From contig JBGUIX010000006.1 in assembly GCA_045113315.1 (NCBI GenBank), positions 248,001 through 312,000 on the forward strand: a DNA stretch of 64,000 bases. Direction: 5' to 3'. The notes beneath the pieces were generated by a model, which was given only the letters and a program-made list of their open reading frames with translations, made no database searches and was not told where the DNA came from. How positions within the stretch are numbered: the first letter of the stretch is position 1; each line of letters opens with the position of its first letter. Source of the stretch: RUG13091 sp045113315. GTDB taxonomy: Bacteria; Bacillota_I; Bacilli_A; RFN20; CAG-826. Below, piece by piece: positions 9,335 through 18,965 of the stretch. Both the position numbers and the translations under genes were made by a program.

Positions 9335-10569
9335 TATTTTTTCACCTTTTCCCAATATTCTTTGAGGGCTTGCTCAAATTTATTGTCTTGATAAATATAA
9401 TATTTAGCATCCTTAATATCATCAGGTAGATATTGTTGCTTTACCCAGTGATGAGAATAGTTATGTGGGTATTTATAATTTTGCCCCTTAACATTAGCAT
9501 CTTCTCCATCATAATGGGTATTTTGTAAACAGCGAGGAACGTTAATTCCTTTACCTTGATGGATGTCACTAATGGCGGTATCAATAGCGATAACACCGGA
9601 ATTAGATTTCGGGGCTGTAGCAATTAAAATTGCGGCATTAGATAAAGGAAGTCTAGCTTCTGGCATTCCTAATTGAAGAGCACTATCAACAGCAGCTTTG
9701 ACAATGGGAATGATATTTGGATAAGCCATACCGACATCTTCGCTAGCGGAACATAATAATCTTCGACAAGCGGCGATTAAATCTCCAGCTTCAAGCATCT
9801 TCGCTAAATAAAAGACGGCAGCATCTGGATCACTACCTCTTAATGATTTCATTAAAGCGGATAGATTATCGAAGTGTTTATCTTCACTTCTATCATAGGA
9901 AATATTGGCTTTATCGATTAAAGAATCCACCATCTTTTTGGTGATTTTCTTACTTTTGGTTAAGGAATTAGCGAGAAATTCTAAATTATTTAAAGCTTTT
10001 CTCATATCGCCATTACAAGAGATCGCTAATAAAGATAAAGCCTCTTTTTCCAAAGAAACATCAAGCTTTTTCGCGGCTCTTAAAAGTCCTTTTTCTACTT
10101 CCGTGTTTTTGATAGCTTTAAATTCAAAAACAGTACATCTACTTAATAAAGCTGGGTAGATATAAAAGTAAGGATTTTCAGTTGTGGAAGCAATAAGTGT
10201 GATATCCCCGTTTTCCACAAATTCTAAAAGAGATTGTTGTTGTTTCTTATTTAAATATTGAATTTCATCTAGATATAAAAGAATACCATTAGTGTTAAAT
10301 AGGCCATTAACTTCAGCGATGATTTTTTTAATATCATCGGTGGAAGCGGTTGTGCCGTTAAGCTTATATAGCGACATATTGGCTTTTTTAGCGATGATGT
10401 TAGCCATTGTGGTTTTACCAGTTCCAGGAGGACCATAAAAAATCATATTGGAGATGTGTCCAGAATCGATAAATTTTCTAAATGTTGTTCCCTTGTCTAA
10501 AAGATGGTTTTGTCCCACCATCTCTTCTAATATTTCTGGTCTAATTTCATCGGCTAATGGTTTTTGCAT
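9334..10569 (-). CDS. rarA: Replication-associated recombination protein A (AAA+ ATPase)
   Basis: 411-residue RarA/MgsA, related to clamp-loader subunits, which acts at stalled replication forks. The N-terminus LADEIRPEILEEMVGQ is followed by Walker A GPPGTGKTT (46-54), Walker B LYLDEIQYL, sensor TTENPYF and the C-terminal tetramerisation part with HYDGEDANVKGQNYKYPH. It is the first gene of rarA-dtd-mnmA. The start codon has no Shine-Dalgarno sequence; instead a promoter ends six bases upstream, so the mRNA is predicted to be leaderless. Confidence 0.95.
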   Translation of the reverse strand: MQKPLADEIRPEILEEMVGQNHLLDKGTTFRKFIDSGHISNMIFYGPPGTGKTTMANIIAKKANMSLYKLNGTTASTDDIKKIIAEVNGLFNTNGILLYLDEIQYLNKKQQQSLLEFVENGDITLIASTTENPYFYIYPALLSRCTVFEFKAIKNTEVEKGLLRAAKKLDVSLEKEALSLLAISCNGDMRKALNNLEFLANSLTKSKKITKKMVDSLIDKANISYDRSEDKHFDNLSALMKSLRGSDPDAAVFYLAKMLEAGDLIAACRRLLCSASEDVGMAYPNIIPIVKAAVDSALQLGMPEARLPLSNAAILIATAPKSNSGVIAIDTAISDIHQGKGINVPRCLQNTHYDGEDANVKGQNYKYPHNYSHHWVKQQYLPDDIKDAKYYIYQDNKFEQALKEYWEKVKK

Positions 10570-10575
10570 GCAATA

Positions 10576-10604
10576 ATAATATCGATATTCTTTTCATTAA
10601 TCAA
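10576..10604 (-). promoter_or_regulatory. Promoter of rarA operon, predicted leaderless
   Basis: Minus strand TTGATT (10599-10604), 17-base spacer, TATTAT (10576-10581), then only 6 bases to the ATG at 10569. Transcription starting about 7 bases after the -10 box would begin at or next to the A of the start codon. No Shine-Dalgarno is present. Confidence 0.6.
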
Positions 10605-10637
10605 GATTAATGCAATTGATATAAGACTTATTAGATG

Positions 10638-10666
10638 AAAAAAGACCCCATGTTTCCATGAGGCCC
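10638..10666 (-). terminator. Rho-independent terminator of pdp
   Basis: Hairpin with a roughly 10-bp stem (GGGCCTCATG/CATGGGGTC) and GAAA-type loop, followed on the minus strand by TTTTTT. It lies just after the pdp stop and upstream of rarA, so it isolates the two units. Confidence 0.85.
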
Positions 10667-10679
10667 TTTGAGTTAATAA

Positions 10680-11990
10680 TTATTTTTCGATAATTTCACG
10701 AATGACTGGCATTGGTGTGACTTTTTCACTAACGATAACGAAGGCTTTCTTCACATCATCAGCAATTGGTTTATATTCTTCAGGTCCTTTATTAGTGTGT
10801 AATGTCGCTAATAATTCACCCTTATCAACATGATCGCCAACTTTCTTATTTAATAAAATACCAGCGCTCATATCGATGACGTCATCAAGAGTTTCTCTTC
10901 CACCACCAAGTTTCATGCTGCTAACACCGATTTCTAAGGCGTTTAAGCTAGTGACATAACCACTTTGGCTAGCGCGGATTTCGATTTGGTTTTTAGCAAG
11001 TTCGAATTTCTCTGGATGTAGGATATAAGAAATATCTCCACCTTGCGCTTCTATCATTTTCACAAATTTATCAAAGGCGGCGCCTGATTCAATGGCTTCT
11101 TTGAGCTTTGCTCTACCTTCTTCATAGTCTTTAACCACTTTGGCTTGTTTAAGCATAATCGCACCAGATGTATAACATAATTCCATTAAATCTTCTGGTC
11201 CGTTACCATGTAAAGCGGCAATTGCTTCTTTCACTTCTAAGGCGTTACCAACGGCTAAACCTAAAGGTTCACTCATATCAGATAAAACCGCTTTAGTATT
11301 TCTGCCTAATCTATTGCCGATATCAACCATGATATGAGCTAATGTTCTAGCGTCATCCATGTTTTTCATAAATGCACCTTCACCTACGGTGACATCTAAT
11401 AAGATGGCATCAGATCCACTAGCGAGTTTTTTAGACATAACACTAGCAGCGATTAATGGAATAGATTCCACTGTTCCAGTCACATCTCTTAAAGCATACA
11501 TCTTTTTATCAGCAGGAACTAATGAGCCAGTTTGTCCGACGATTGCGCAACCGATGGAATTGACTTGTTTAGCAAATCTTTCTCCTTCAATAGCGACTGT
11601 AACACCTGGAATAGATTCTAATTTATCTAATGTACCACCGGTATGGCCTAAACCACGACCGCTCATTTTGGCTAATGTCGCACCACAGGCAGCAACCATT
11701 GGTCCAAGGACCAAAGATGTTTTATCACCGACACCGCCAGTGCTGTGTTTATCGACTTTTACACCTTTTAAATGTGATAAGTTAAGCACTTCACCAGAAT
11801 GTTCCATTCTATCGGTTAATGTCGCGATTTCACGGTTTGTCATACCTCTAAATAAAATCGCCATTTGCATCGCACTAGATTGATAATCTGGGATCTCACC
11901 TTTAACATAACCATCAATCCAAAATGTGATTTCTTCATCACTTAATTCATGACCATCTCTTTTTTTGATGATCAAATCAACCATTCGCAT
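10680..11990 (-). CDS. pdp: Pyrimidine-nucleoside phosphorylase
   Basis: 436-residue thymidine/pyrimidine-nucleoside phosphorylase, which splits uridine, deoxyuridine or thymidine with phosphate for salvage. Signature regions are KVDKHSTGGVGDKTSL (phosphate site), MSGRGLGHTGGTLDKLESIPG (the family hallmark) and a C-terminal barrel-sandwich domain with GGGRETLDDVID. Start at ATG 11990, with GAGG 8 bases upstream. It is a single gene with its own terminator. No deoC or cdd lies beside it in this window. Confidence 0.96.
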   Translation of the reverse strand: MRMVDLIIKKRDGHELSDEEITFWIDGYVKGEIPDYQSSAMQMAILFRGMTNREIATLTDRMEHSGEVLNLSHLKGVKVDKHSTGGVGDKTSLVLGPMVAACGATLAKMSGRGLGHTGGTLDKLESIPGVTVAIEGERFAKQVNSIGCAIVGQTGSLVPADKKMYALRDVTGTVESIPLIAASVMSKKLASGSDAILLDVTVGEGAFMKNMDDARTLAHIMVDIGNRLGRNTKAVLSDMSEPLGLAVGNALEVKEAIAALHGNGPEDLMELCYTSGAIMLKQAKVVKDYEEGRAKLKEAIESGAAFDKFVKMIEAQGGDISYILHPEKFELAKNQIEIRASQSGYVTSLNALEIGVSSMKLGGGRETLDDVIDMSAGILLNKKVGDHVDKGELLATLHTNKGPEEYKPIADDVKKAFVIVSEKVTPMPVIREIIEK

Positions 11991-12074
11991 ATATATTTAC
12001 CTCGTTATTATCATAGCATATTGAGCGATGAATTTTGCATACATTTTCTTTTAAGAAAAGAATAATATATAGAT

Positions 12075-13337
12075 ATGGATTTCATTAAGCACCTAGAACG
12101 CTACTTAACAAAAGAAGAAATAACTAAACTGGTGGATTCTTTAAAAAAGGAAGATAAACATGCTGTTTTATTAAATATTAATAAGATGGATGAAAAGACT
12201 TTTTTGTCTATTTATCCACACTGTTTACCTCATCCGATAGTTAAAAATGCTTTTTTATATGATAAGAATGAATACGATTTAGGAAAAAGTATCTATTACG
12301 CATTAGGTTGCTTTTATTTACAAGAACCATCTGCGATGCTTCCTTCTTATCTATTAGATATCAAAGAAAACGATTTAATTCTTGATATGTGTGCGGCTCC
12401 AGGTGGGAAAACTATCCAGGCTAGTTTAAAAATGAATGATAAAGGATTGATCGTTTCTAACGATTTATCAAGAAGTAGATGTGAGGCTATCATCGAGAAT
12501 GTTGAAAGGATGGGATTAGGTAATATCGTTATTATAAATAACGACTTTAGCAAGATTTATAAGAATTTCCCATCCACTTTCGATAAAATTATCCTTGATG
12601 CACCTTGCTCTGGATCGGGAATGTTTAGAAAAGATGAAAAAATGGAAGAAGATTGGTCTTATGCCAAAGTATTGAAATTTGTTTCTATACAAAAAGAACT
12701 TCTTTTAATGGCCTATTATATGCTTAAACCAGGTGGCATAATATCTTATTCAACATGTAGTTTTTCTTATGAAGAAGATGAAGAAGTTGTTTCTTATTTA
12801 TTAGCTAGTAGTGACGCTGAAATAATTGATATTAATCATCCTTTATTTTATAAAAATAAGAATAACCCATTAGGAGTTCATATCTTCCCTCATATTTTTC
12901 CAGGGGAAGGTCATTATATTTGCTTAATTAAAAAGCCAGGCATTTTATCTAAAAAAGAATATAAAGGTAATGATAAACAAAAGTACGGTTTTAGTTATGT
13001 TTATCGTTTTGGAGATTATTTATTCGGCTTAAATGAAGATTTTAATTTTAAAGGATTAAATATTGTTCGTCTCGGTGTCAAAATTGGGGAAATGATGAAG
13101 AATAAAGAAATTAAATATGATTTACATTATGCTCACCAAGTGAAACACTTTATTCAAGAATTAGAAATTAACAAAGGACAATTGTTAACATATCTATCTG
13201 GTAATGTATTAGATATAAAGAAAGATAAAGGTTTATATTTATTAAAATATAATAGCGTTAATGTTGATATAACTAACTCTGATGGACGAGTCATTAAAAA
13301 CCATTATCCGAAAGGTTTAAGAAGAAATTATAAATAA
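12075..13337 (+). CDS. rRNA (cytosine-C5) methyltransferase, RsmF/NOL1 type
   Basis: 420-residue SAM-dependent m5C methylase. SAM motif DMCAAPGGKT (residues about 105-114), catalytic region DAPCSGSGMFRKD and the nucleophile motif STCSFSYEEDE are all intact. The C-terminal third is a PUA-like/RsmF domain used for RNA binding. In Firmicutes relatives this is called RsmF or YebU and modifies 16S rRNA; which cytosine is modified here cannot be read from sequence. It lies divergent from pdp. The start has no clear Shine-Dalgarno and a TAATAT box ends six bases upstream, so it may be leaderless, although its -35 is poor. Confidence 0.9.
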   Translation: MDFIKHLERYLTKEEITKLVDSLKKEDKHAVLLNINKMDEKTFLSIYPHCLPHPIVKNAFLYDKNEYDLGKSIYYALGCFYLQEPSAMLPSYLLDIKENDLILDMCAAPGGKTIQASLKMNDKGLIVSNDLSRSRCEAIIENVERMGLGNIVIINNDFSKIYKNFPSTFDKIILDAPCSGSGMFRKDEKMEEDWSYAKVLKFVSIQKELLLMAYYMLKPGGIISYSTCSFSYEEDEEVVSYLLASSDAEIIDINHPLFYKNKNNPLGVHIFPHIFPGEGHYICLIKKPGILSKKEYKGNDKQKYGFSYVYRFGDYLFGLNEDFNFKGLNIVRLGVKIGEMMKNKEIKYDLHYAHQVKHFIQELEINKGQLLTYLSGNVLDIKKDKGLYLLKYNSVNVDITNSDGRVIKNHYPKGLRRNYK

Positions 13338-13355
13338 AAAGAGACTTTGTCTCTT
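13334..13355 (-). terminator. Terminator between convergent plsC and rsmF-type gene
   Basis: AAGAGAC-ttt-GTCTCTT hairpin at 13339-13355. On the minus strand it is followed by TTTTTATTT, making a good terminator for the ftsK-pulA-plsC operon. The right edge overlaps the plsC stop codon. On the plus strand the trailing bases are less T-rich. Confidence 0.75.
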
Positions 13356-14142
13356 AATATGCTTTATTGAATCGATATTTTTTATCGATTTTTTTCATGT
13401 ATTTAAAGTCTAATTCTCTTAACTCGTAATCCACTACTTTTTGTATTTCATTTCTAGTCATTAAGGCAATTTCTTCCGTAGTCATATTAGCGTAATCATT
13501 AGGATAAATTGGCTTTAATACACGGATAAAAACCGGATATTTTTTATATTTTGAACTCTTTTTTAAAACGCGGAATGTTCCATACATGGCCACTGGAACA
13601 ATTGGTGCACCGGCTTTAACAGCAGGACGGAAAGTTCCATGATGGAAACTAAGCATGTTAGCTGTATGATCTTTATTTCTAGTTCCCTCAGGGAAAATAA
13701 TCCAATCCTTATCTTTTTTATTTTTTAAATCATCTTCCACTTTCATCATCACTCTTAATGATTGCTTTAAGTCGTTGCGGTCAAGAAACAAACCATTAAT
13801 TCCATTAATGACTTTCCCGGCAAAAGGGGCTTTTTCCAGTTCCTTTTTAGCGACAAATGTACATGGTCTACCTAAAGATAAGATTAATGGAACCGGATCA
13901 TAAGCGGATAAATGATTACAAACGATAAAGGAAGCTTCTTTAGGAAGATTTTCTAATCCTTTAATATCAATATCAACATCAAAACCACGATTTAGTTTAT
14001 TTAATAATTTCTTTAATTTATTGATTCGTACCGAAAAAGGAATCTCATCTTTTTTCTTATTAAATTTTCTCATCCAGGCAAAATAGTCCCATAAAATGGG
14101 AAATCCAGCATAGGCGATAGCTTTTAAGTAATGTCTAGACAT
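13354..14142 (-). CDS. plsC: 1-acyl-sn-glycerol-3-phosphate acyltransferase, PlsC family
   Basis: 262-residue membrane-associated acyltransferase that makes phosphatidic acid from lysophosphatidic acid. The HX4D catalytic motif is NHLSAYD (H77, D82), and the acceptor-binding FPEGTRNKD lies near residue 152. It is the most canonical of three PlsC-like proteins in this window and so the best candidate for the housekeeping enzyme. Its ATG overlaps the pulA stop by one base, so it is last in the ftsK-pulA-plsC run. Confidence 0.9.
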   Translation of the reverse strand: MSRHYLKAIAYAGFPILWDYFAWMRKFNKKKDEIPFSVRINKLKKLLNKLNRGFDVDIDIKGLENLPKEASFIVCNHLSAYDPVPLILSLGRPCTFVAKKELEKAPFAGKVINGINGLFLDRNDLKQSLRVMMKVEDDLKNKKDKDWIIFPEGTRNKDHTANMLSFHHGTFRPAVKAGAPIVPVAMYGTFRVLKKSSKYKKYPVFIRVLKPIYPNDYANMTTEEIALMTRNEIQKVVDYELRELDFKYMKKIDKKYRFNKAY

Positions 14143-16280
14143 TATTTCAAATATAAAATTTGCACGCTAAGAGGTGGCAAAATACCATTCTTGACGTGAA
14201 TTTTATCCCCTTTATTAATCAAATCTGTTAATAAGTAATAATAATCATCTAATTCATATGTTTTATTTTCATTACTAGGATTAATCAAAACCGCGAATTT
14301 CTTATATTCAGAGAATTCTCCCGCTTTTTCATTAGATAAAGCGATAATACCGTTTCCCCAATAATCAATCGTTGTAAAGGCTTTAATTCCTTCATCGACA
14401 TTTTTGATATTAAGTAATGACAAAAGATGCTTTTTAAAATAGATGAGCTGTGATAAATTTCTTACCATTTCAAATCTTTCATCCACTAATGCCCAATCCA
14501 TATTATTAACTTTTAATACATTATATGTATTATCTAAGCCATTTTTGCTTAGACCAATCTCTTGGCCCATATGGATAAAAGTCATGCCGAATGATAAAAC
14601 GTTTAAGGTGTTAGCAAACCACACACGTTTCAACAATGTTTGTTCGTCATCTTCTGGATTAGAGAAAGATAATTTATCGTAAAGAGTGTTGTTATCGTGA
14701 CATTCAATATAATTTAATGATTGATTCGCCGATAAATAACGTTTTTTATATGGTTTATCAAGCATGCTACCGAGCATTACATAAATAAAGAGGTCTTTGT
14801 TATCAGCGTTACCACCCACAAAACCTTTTTGGGTGATGTTATCTTTAAAATTACCGCCTCTTAAGACATCACGATATAAATCGTTAAAGAAACCGATATT
14901 TGGCATCTTAGAAGCATTTTCACTACACGCTTTCTTTTCAAATGGTAATTCGATGCCCATATTCCAGCCTTCACCATAGAAAATGGTATCTTTTTTCATT
15001 TTCTTACATGCTTCATAGCTACGATTAATAGTGTCAATATCGATTAAACCCATCAAATCGAAACGGAAACCATCGATGTCAAAGACATCGGTAAAATATG
15101 TTAAAGAGTCATAAATGGCCTTGCTAGCCATCTTTCTTTCACTAGCAAAATCATCACCACATCCAGATGCACAAGCGGGTAAGCCAGAACTTCTTTTTCT
15201 ATAGAAATAATTTGGGACTACTTTTTCAAAAGCGGTATACATAAATTCATAGAGATGGTTATAAACAACATCCATCACGACACGGATATTATTAGCGTGT
15301 AATTTATCCACCATTTCTCTAAATTCATATAATCGAGCCATCGGTAAATATGGATCATTAGCGTAGCTACCTTCAATCGCGAAGAAAGAAATTGGATTAT
15401 AACCCCAGTTATAAGCCATATTTGGATTAGCGTCATCCGCCCCTAAATAATCGATGACTGGTAAGATTTGTAAATGAGTAATGCCAAGCATCTTTAAATA
15501 ATCTAATCCAGCGGGATTATTACCTTTGGTATGACGTTTTTCTTCGACCATACCTAAGTATTTGCCTTTATTAACGACATCGGAATGTTTATCTTCAGTG
15601 AAGTCACGGATGGAAGTTTCATATATAATGGCGTCCGCTGGTTCGTTAATAACGTTTTTCGGAGCAATCTTTTTCATCTTTTTAATCGCTTCCACATCGA
15701 CAATGGCAGAATATTTGCTATTAAATGAAACACCTTTTCCCCAAGGATCGATGCTATCAGTGGCTACACCGCTATTATTAACGATGTAATAATATTTTTT
15801 ATTTAATAAATCACCTTTGATAGCGTAGCGGAATACACCTTTATCACCTCTAACCATCATATAGGTTTTAAAGTCATCCCCATCTTCCACTCTTAAAGCG
15901 ACATCACTGGCTAATGGAGCCCAGAGATTAAATTTAGTTTCTTCTTTTGTATAAATAGCCCCTAAATCATCCCCATCATAATAATATTTCTCGTCGAAAT
16001 CTGGGAATAAAGAGGCATTAGAAACATCGATGCTAATTCTTGGGAATCCTTCTAAAATTAAAACATAACGATGTCCATATTCAAATGTTTTGGGAAGTTC
16101 TAATTCATACAAAGAAACATTATTATTAGACATATGTCTAATGGTTTTTAATTTCACCTTCTCTTCCTCGTCTTTAACTAAAAAGAAAGAAGGGAAATTA
16201 GGCAAAGTTACCGCGGTAAAAAGCATCGCAGTAATCTTATTAGGAGAAGTTAAATTAGCTTGAAAATAAGTGTTTTTCAT
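14142..16280 (-). CDS. pulA: Type I pullulanase (GH13)
   Basis: 712-residue alpha-1,6-glucosidase that debranches glycogen, starch or pullulan. An N-terminal beta-domain and CBM48 (LWAPLASDVALRVEDGDD) precede the GH13 barrel. Barrel motifs are YNWGYNPISFF (the pullulanase signature), MDVVYNH, GFRFDLMG with the nucleophile Asp, FYGEGWN with the acid/base Glu, and ECHDNNTL with the transition-state Asp. It has no signal peptide, so it probably acts on intracellular glycogen or imported maltodextrin. It lies two bases after ftsK and overlaps plsC; no other glycogen gene is in the window. Confidence 0.95.
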   Translation of the reverse strand: MKNTYFQANLTSPNKITAMLFTAVTLPNFPSFFLVKDEEEKVKLKTIRHMSNNNVSLYELELPKTFEYGHRYVLILEGFPRISIDVSNASLFPDFDEKYYYDGDDLGAIYTKEETKFNLWAPLASDVALRVEDGDDFKTYMMVRGDKGVFRYAIKGDLLNKKYYYIVNNSGVATDSIDPWGKGVSFNSKYSAIVDVEAIKKMKKIAPKNVINEPADAIIYETSIRDFTEDKHSDVVNKGKYLGMVEEKRHTKGNNPAGLDYLKMLGITHLQILPVIDYLGADDANPNMAYNWGYNPISFFAIEGSYANDPYLPMARLYEFREMVDKLHANNIRVVMDVVYNHLYEFMYTAFEKVVPNYFYRKRSSGLPACASGCGDDFASERKMASKAIYDSLTYFTDVFDIDGFRFDLMGLIDIDTINRSYEACKKMKKDTIFYGEGWNMGIELPFEKKACSENASKMPNIGFFNDLYRDVLRGGNFKDNITQKGFVGGNADNKDLFIYVMLGSMLDKPYKKRYLSANQSLNYIECHDNNTLYDKLSFSNPEDDEQTLLKRVWFANTLNVLSFGMTFIHMGQEIGLSKNGLDNTYNVLKVNNMDWALVDERFEMVRNLSQLIYFKKHLLSLLNIKNVDEGIKAFTTIDYWGNGIIALSNEKAGEFSEYKKFAVLINPSNENKTYELDDYYYLLTDLINKGDKIHVKNGILPPLSVQILYLK

Positions 16281-16282
16281 AA

Positions 16283-18892
16283 TTATTCGCTGACATCATA
16301 ACTGACTGGTATATCAGTATCTGGATTTCCATCATAGAATTTGTCATGCACTAAAACTGGGCAGCCTTTATTACCATCTGGAACAGTTCCCACGATACCT
16401 TCTTGTTGGAGACGTTTAAAGAATCGACCAGCGCGGTTAAAGCCAACACCCATATCTCTTTGGATTTTAGACATGGACATATATTCGTTCGCCATCACAA
16501 ATTCTTTGACGGCTTGATATTTATCTTCTTCACTATTTTCTGCCATCGCTTGGAAATCATTAGAAACTAGTAATTGATTAGCTTCTTGTTTACTGGCAGT
16601 TTCTAAGTTGCAGAAATTTGGATCATACATGCACTCGTAATGCTCTTTTAGATAACCGACGATGTGCAAAATCTCTTTATTTTGGATAAAACATCCTTGT
16701 AAACGCACCATACCAACACGGCTCACAAGAGGAGATTGAACAAGCATGTCGCCCTTACCTAATAAGGTTTCCGCTCCACCTTCACCAAGGATGGTAATAG
16801 AGTCAGTCGCAGAAGCCACCATCAAAGCGACACGGGTTGGTAAGTTAGCTTTAATAACACCAGTAATGACGTTGGTGGATGGTCTTTGCGTAGCAATTAA
16901 CATATGGATGCCGGCGGCACGTGCCTTTTGAGCGATAGAAACAATCGGTTGAGAGATGTCTTTACAAACATCCACTAAATCAGCATATTCATCGATAAAG
17001 ACGACAATATATGGCATCTTTTCTAAGATTGGATTCTCTTCTCTAAGTTCGTTATATTGTTTGATATTTGAACAGCCAGAATCTTTTAAGATTTTATAAC
17101 GTCTATTCATCTCATCCACTAATTTAGATAAGGTAAGCTTTGCGATATTAGCATCATCAATAATTGGACATAATAGATGAGGCATACCTTCATATTTAGA
17201 GAATTCAACTTGTTTTGGATCGATCATTACAAGTTTTAAATCTTCTGGTGAATTACGCATGATTAAAGTACAGATGAGAGAATGGTTAAAGATAGATTTA
17301 CCAGAACCAGTAGTACCCGCCACTAATAAGTGTGGGAATTCATCGAAGTCCGCGGAAATATATTTACCATCGATACTTTTACCAAAGACCACTTTAAGTG
17401 GATGTTTCTTCACCTCTGGTAACGATTCATAAACTTCCTTAAAGGAAACGGTGGTAATTTTAGCGTTAGGAACTTCTAAACCAGAACAATTTTTGCCTTC
17501 CACAATCTGTTCAAAACGAGCGCTCGCGCCTTTTAAACGGATGGAAATATCAGAAATTAATTTTTCTACGCTCTTCACAGAAACATTGCTATCGTATTCG
17601 ATATCGTATCTTGTAACACCAGGACCGACGACAAAGGAAGTACAATGTGCTCCAATTTTAAAATCGGCGAAGAATTGATTAATAACGATCATTCTTTCTT
17701 CCGCTAAAGCGTTATTAGCATCTAAGGCATCTTGAATTTCGATAGTTTCTAATAAAGCGGATGATGGAGGAACCCATTTAATTGGTTTTCTAACCACTGC
17801 TTCTTCTTGAAGAACTGGTTGAGGCTCTTCTAAAACTTTTTCCGTTTCTTCATGAACTGGAGCTTGATAAGTTTTGGGAGCATTAACAGGTTCTAAAAAT
17901 TCTGGTTTTGTGGCTAATAATTCCTCATTAACCATCGGTTTTTCATCGAAATTTAGTTGTAATTGTTCGTTAATCGCGCTTTCCTTATTTGCTTTTAATA
18001 AAGCTTGTTCTGGAGTAATCGGCTCTTCTTTAATAGCATTTGGAGAAACTAATGGTTTAGCTAAAAATTTATTAAATAAAGCCGGGGTGAAATTGCTATT
18101 TCCGGTAAAGGGTTGAGTTAATGAAGGATTAATTTGATTATTATTTGGATAAGGAAGAGGACTTTCTTGCACTCTTTCCACTCTTTCTTCATTATTATCA
18201 ATGCGATTAGCAGTCGCGATCGCATCATAATTTTCTACGCGATAAGAGTTTTTATTGATAGAAACACTTCTTTCGGGTTTTTCTTCTTTGACTTTTTTAG
18301 TTTTATTGATACCTAAAATCTTCTTTATTTGTGGATAGAAGATAATAAAAGCACCGATTAATAAAATTAAAATGGAGAAGAACCAAGCGGAAGCAATCGC
18401 TCCATTAAAGGAAAATAAAGCCACTAAGAAATAACCGATAAATCCACCACCGAATTTATTTCCGGAAAACACATTGATGAATTTAGCGAACCAATAGCCA
18501 TTAAAAGTGCCCTGTTTATTAACATCGACATTATTGATGACATCTTTATATCGATTAGCAAAATTATTTAATCTTAATGGATCATCTTTACTTAAAACGA
18601 TTAATGTTGAAATCATTAACGCAGAGATAAAAATAACAATAATCCCAACTGCAATATGATTGAATTTAATGTTAGCTCTTTTCTCTTTAAAAAAGAGATA
18701 TAAGCCATAAGCATAAGTTAAAATATAGATTAAAAAACTACCTAAACCAAAAAGATATAAAAATGGTAAGGCAAATAATCTGGCGACATAGCCGACATTT
18801 AAAATTAAAACGACGGAAAATAGACATAAAGCTATGCCGGAGAAGAAGGAGAAATATTTATTATCGATATCTTTAACTTTGTTATTCGCCAT
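16283..18892 (-). CDS. ftsK: DNA translocase FtsK/SpoIIIE
   Basis: 869-residue chromosome-segregation motor. Four membrane helices occupy about residues 15-185. A Pro/Glu/Gln-rich linker runs to about 390. The RecA-like motor follows, with Walker A GTTGSGKS (near 520) and the Walker B region VVFIDEYADLV. The C-terminal winged-helix gamma domain (SMSKIQRDMGVGFNRAGRFFKRL) reads the oriented KOPS-type sequence. The start is preceded by TATAAT ending seven bases upstream and no Shine-Dalgarno, so the transcript is predicted to be leaderless. First gene of ftsK-pulA-plsC. Confidence 0.96.
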   Translation of the reverse strand: MANNKVKDIDNKYFSFFSGIALCLFSVVLILNVGYVARLFALPFLYLFGLGSFLIYILTYAYGLYLFFKEKRANIKFNHIAVGIIVIFISALMISTLIVLSKDDPLRLNNFANRYKDVINNVDVNKQGTFNGYWFAKFINVFSGNKFGGGFIGYFLVALFSFNGAIASAWFFSILILLIGAFIIFYPQIKKILGINKTKKVKEEKPERSVSINKNSYRVENYDAIATANRIDNNEERVERVQESPLPYPNNNQINPSLTQPFTGNSNFTPALFNKFLAKPLVSPNAIKEEPITPEQALLKANKESAINEQLQLNFDEKPMVNEELLATKPEFLEPVNAPKTYQAPVHEETEKVLEEPQPVLQEEAVVRKPIKWVPPSSALLETIEIQDALDANNALAEERMIVINQFFADFKIGAHCTSFVVGPGVTRYDIEYDSNVSVKSVEKLISDISIRLKGASARFEQIVEGKNCSGLEVPNAKITTVSFKEVYESLPEVKKHPLKVVFGKSIDGKYISADFDEFPHLLVAGTTGSGKSIFNHSLICTLIMRNSPEDLKLVMIDPKQVEFSKYEGMPHLLCPIIDDANIAKLTLSKLVDEMNRRYKILKDSGCSNIKQYNELREENPILEKMPYIVVFIDEYADLVDVCKDISQPIVSIAQKARAAGIHMLIATQRPSTNVITGVIKANLPTRVALMVASATDSITILGEGGAETLLGKGDMLVQSPLVSRVGMVRLQGCFIQNKEILHIVGYLKEHYECMYDPNFCNLETASKQEANQLLVSNDFQAMAENSEEDKYQAVKEFVMANEYMSMSKIQRDMGVGFNRAGRFFKRLQQEGIVGTVPDGNKGCPVLVHDKFYDGNPDTDIPVSYDVSE

Positions 18893-18899
18893 ACTAAAT

Positions 18900-18929
18900 A
18901 TTATAAGCGCGTGCTTATGCGTATGTCTA
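18900..18929 (-). promoter_or_regulatory. Promoter of ftsK, predicted leaderless
   Basis: Minus strand TAGACA (18924-18929), 18-base spacer, TATAAT (18900-18905), then 7 bases to the ATG of ftsK. The spacer holds the palindrome ATAAGC-gcgt-GCTTAT, a possible operator. Confidence 0.65.
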
Positions 18930-18940
18930 ATGAATTTTCA

Positions 18941-18965
18941 TAAAAAAAGCACAATTCATGTGCTT
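18941..18965 (-). terminator. Terminator of the RNase J-like gene
   Basis: AAGCAC-aattcat-GTGCTT hairpin followed on the minus strand by TTTTTT, directly at the stop codon of the RNase J homologue. Confidence 0.85.

Noticed and set aside
11359..11883. Long plus-strand open frame opposite pdp
   Set aside because: It is antisense to the catalytic core of pdp, shows no domain and has no ribosome site; the pdp reading is certain.
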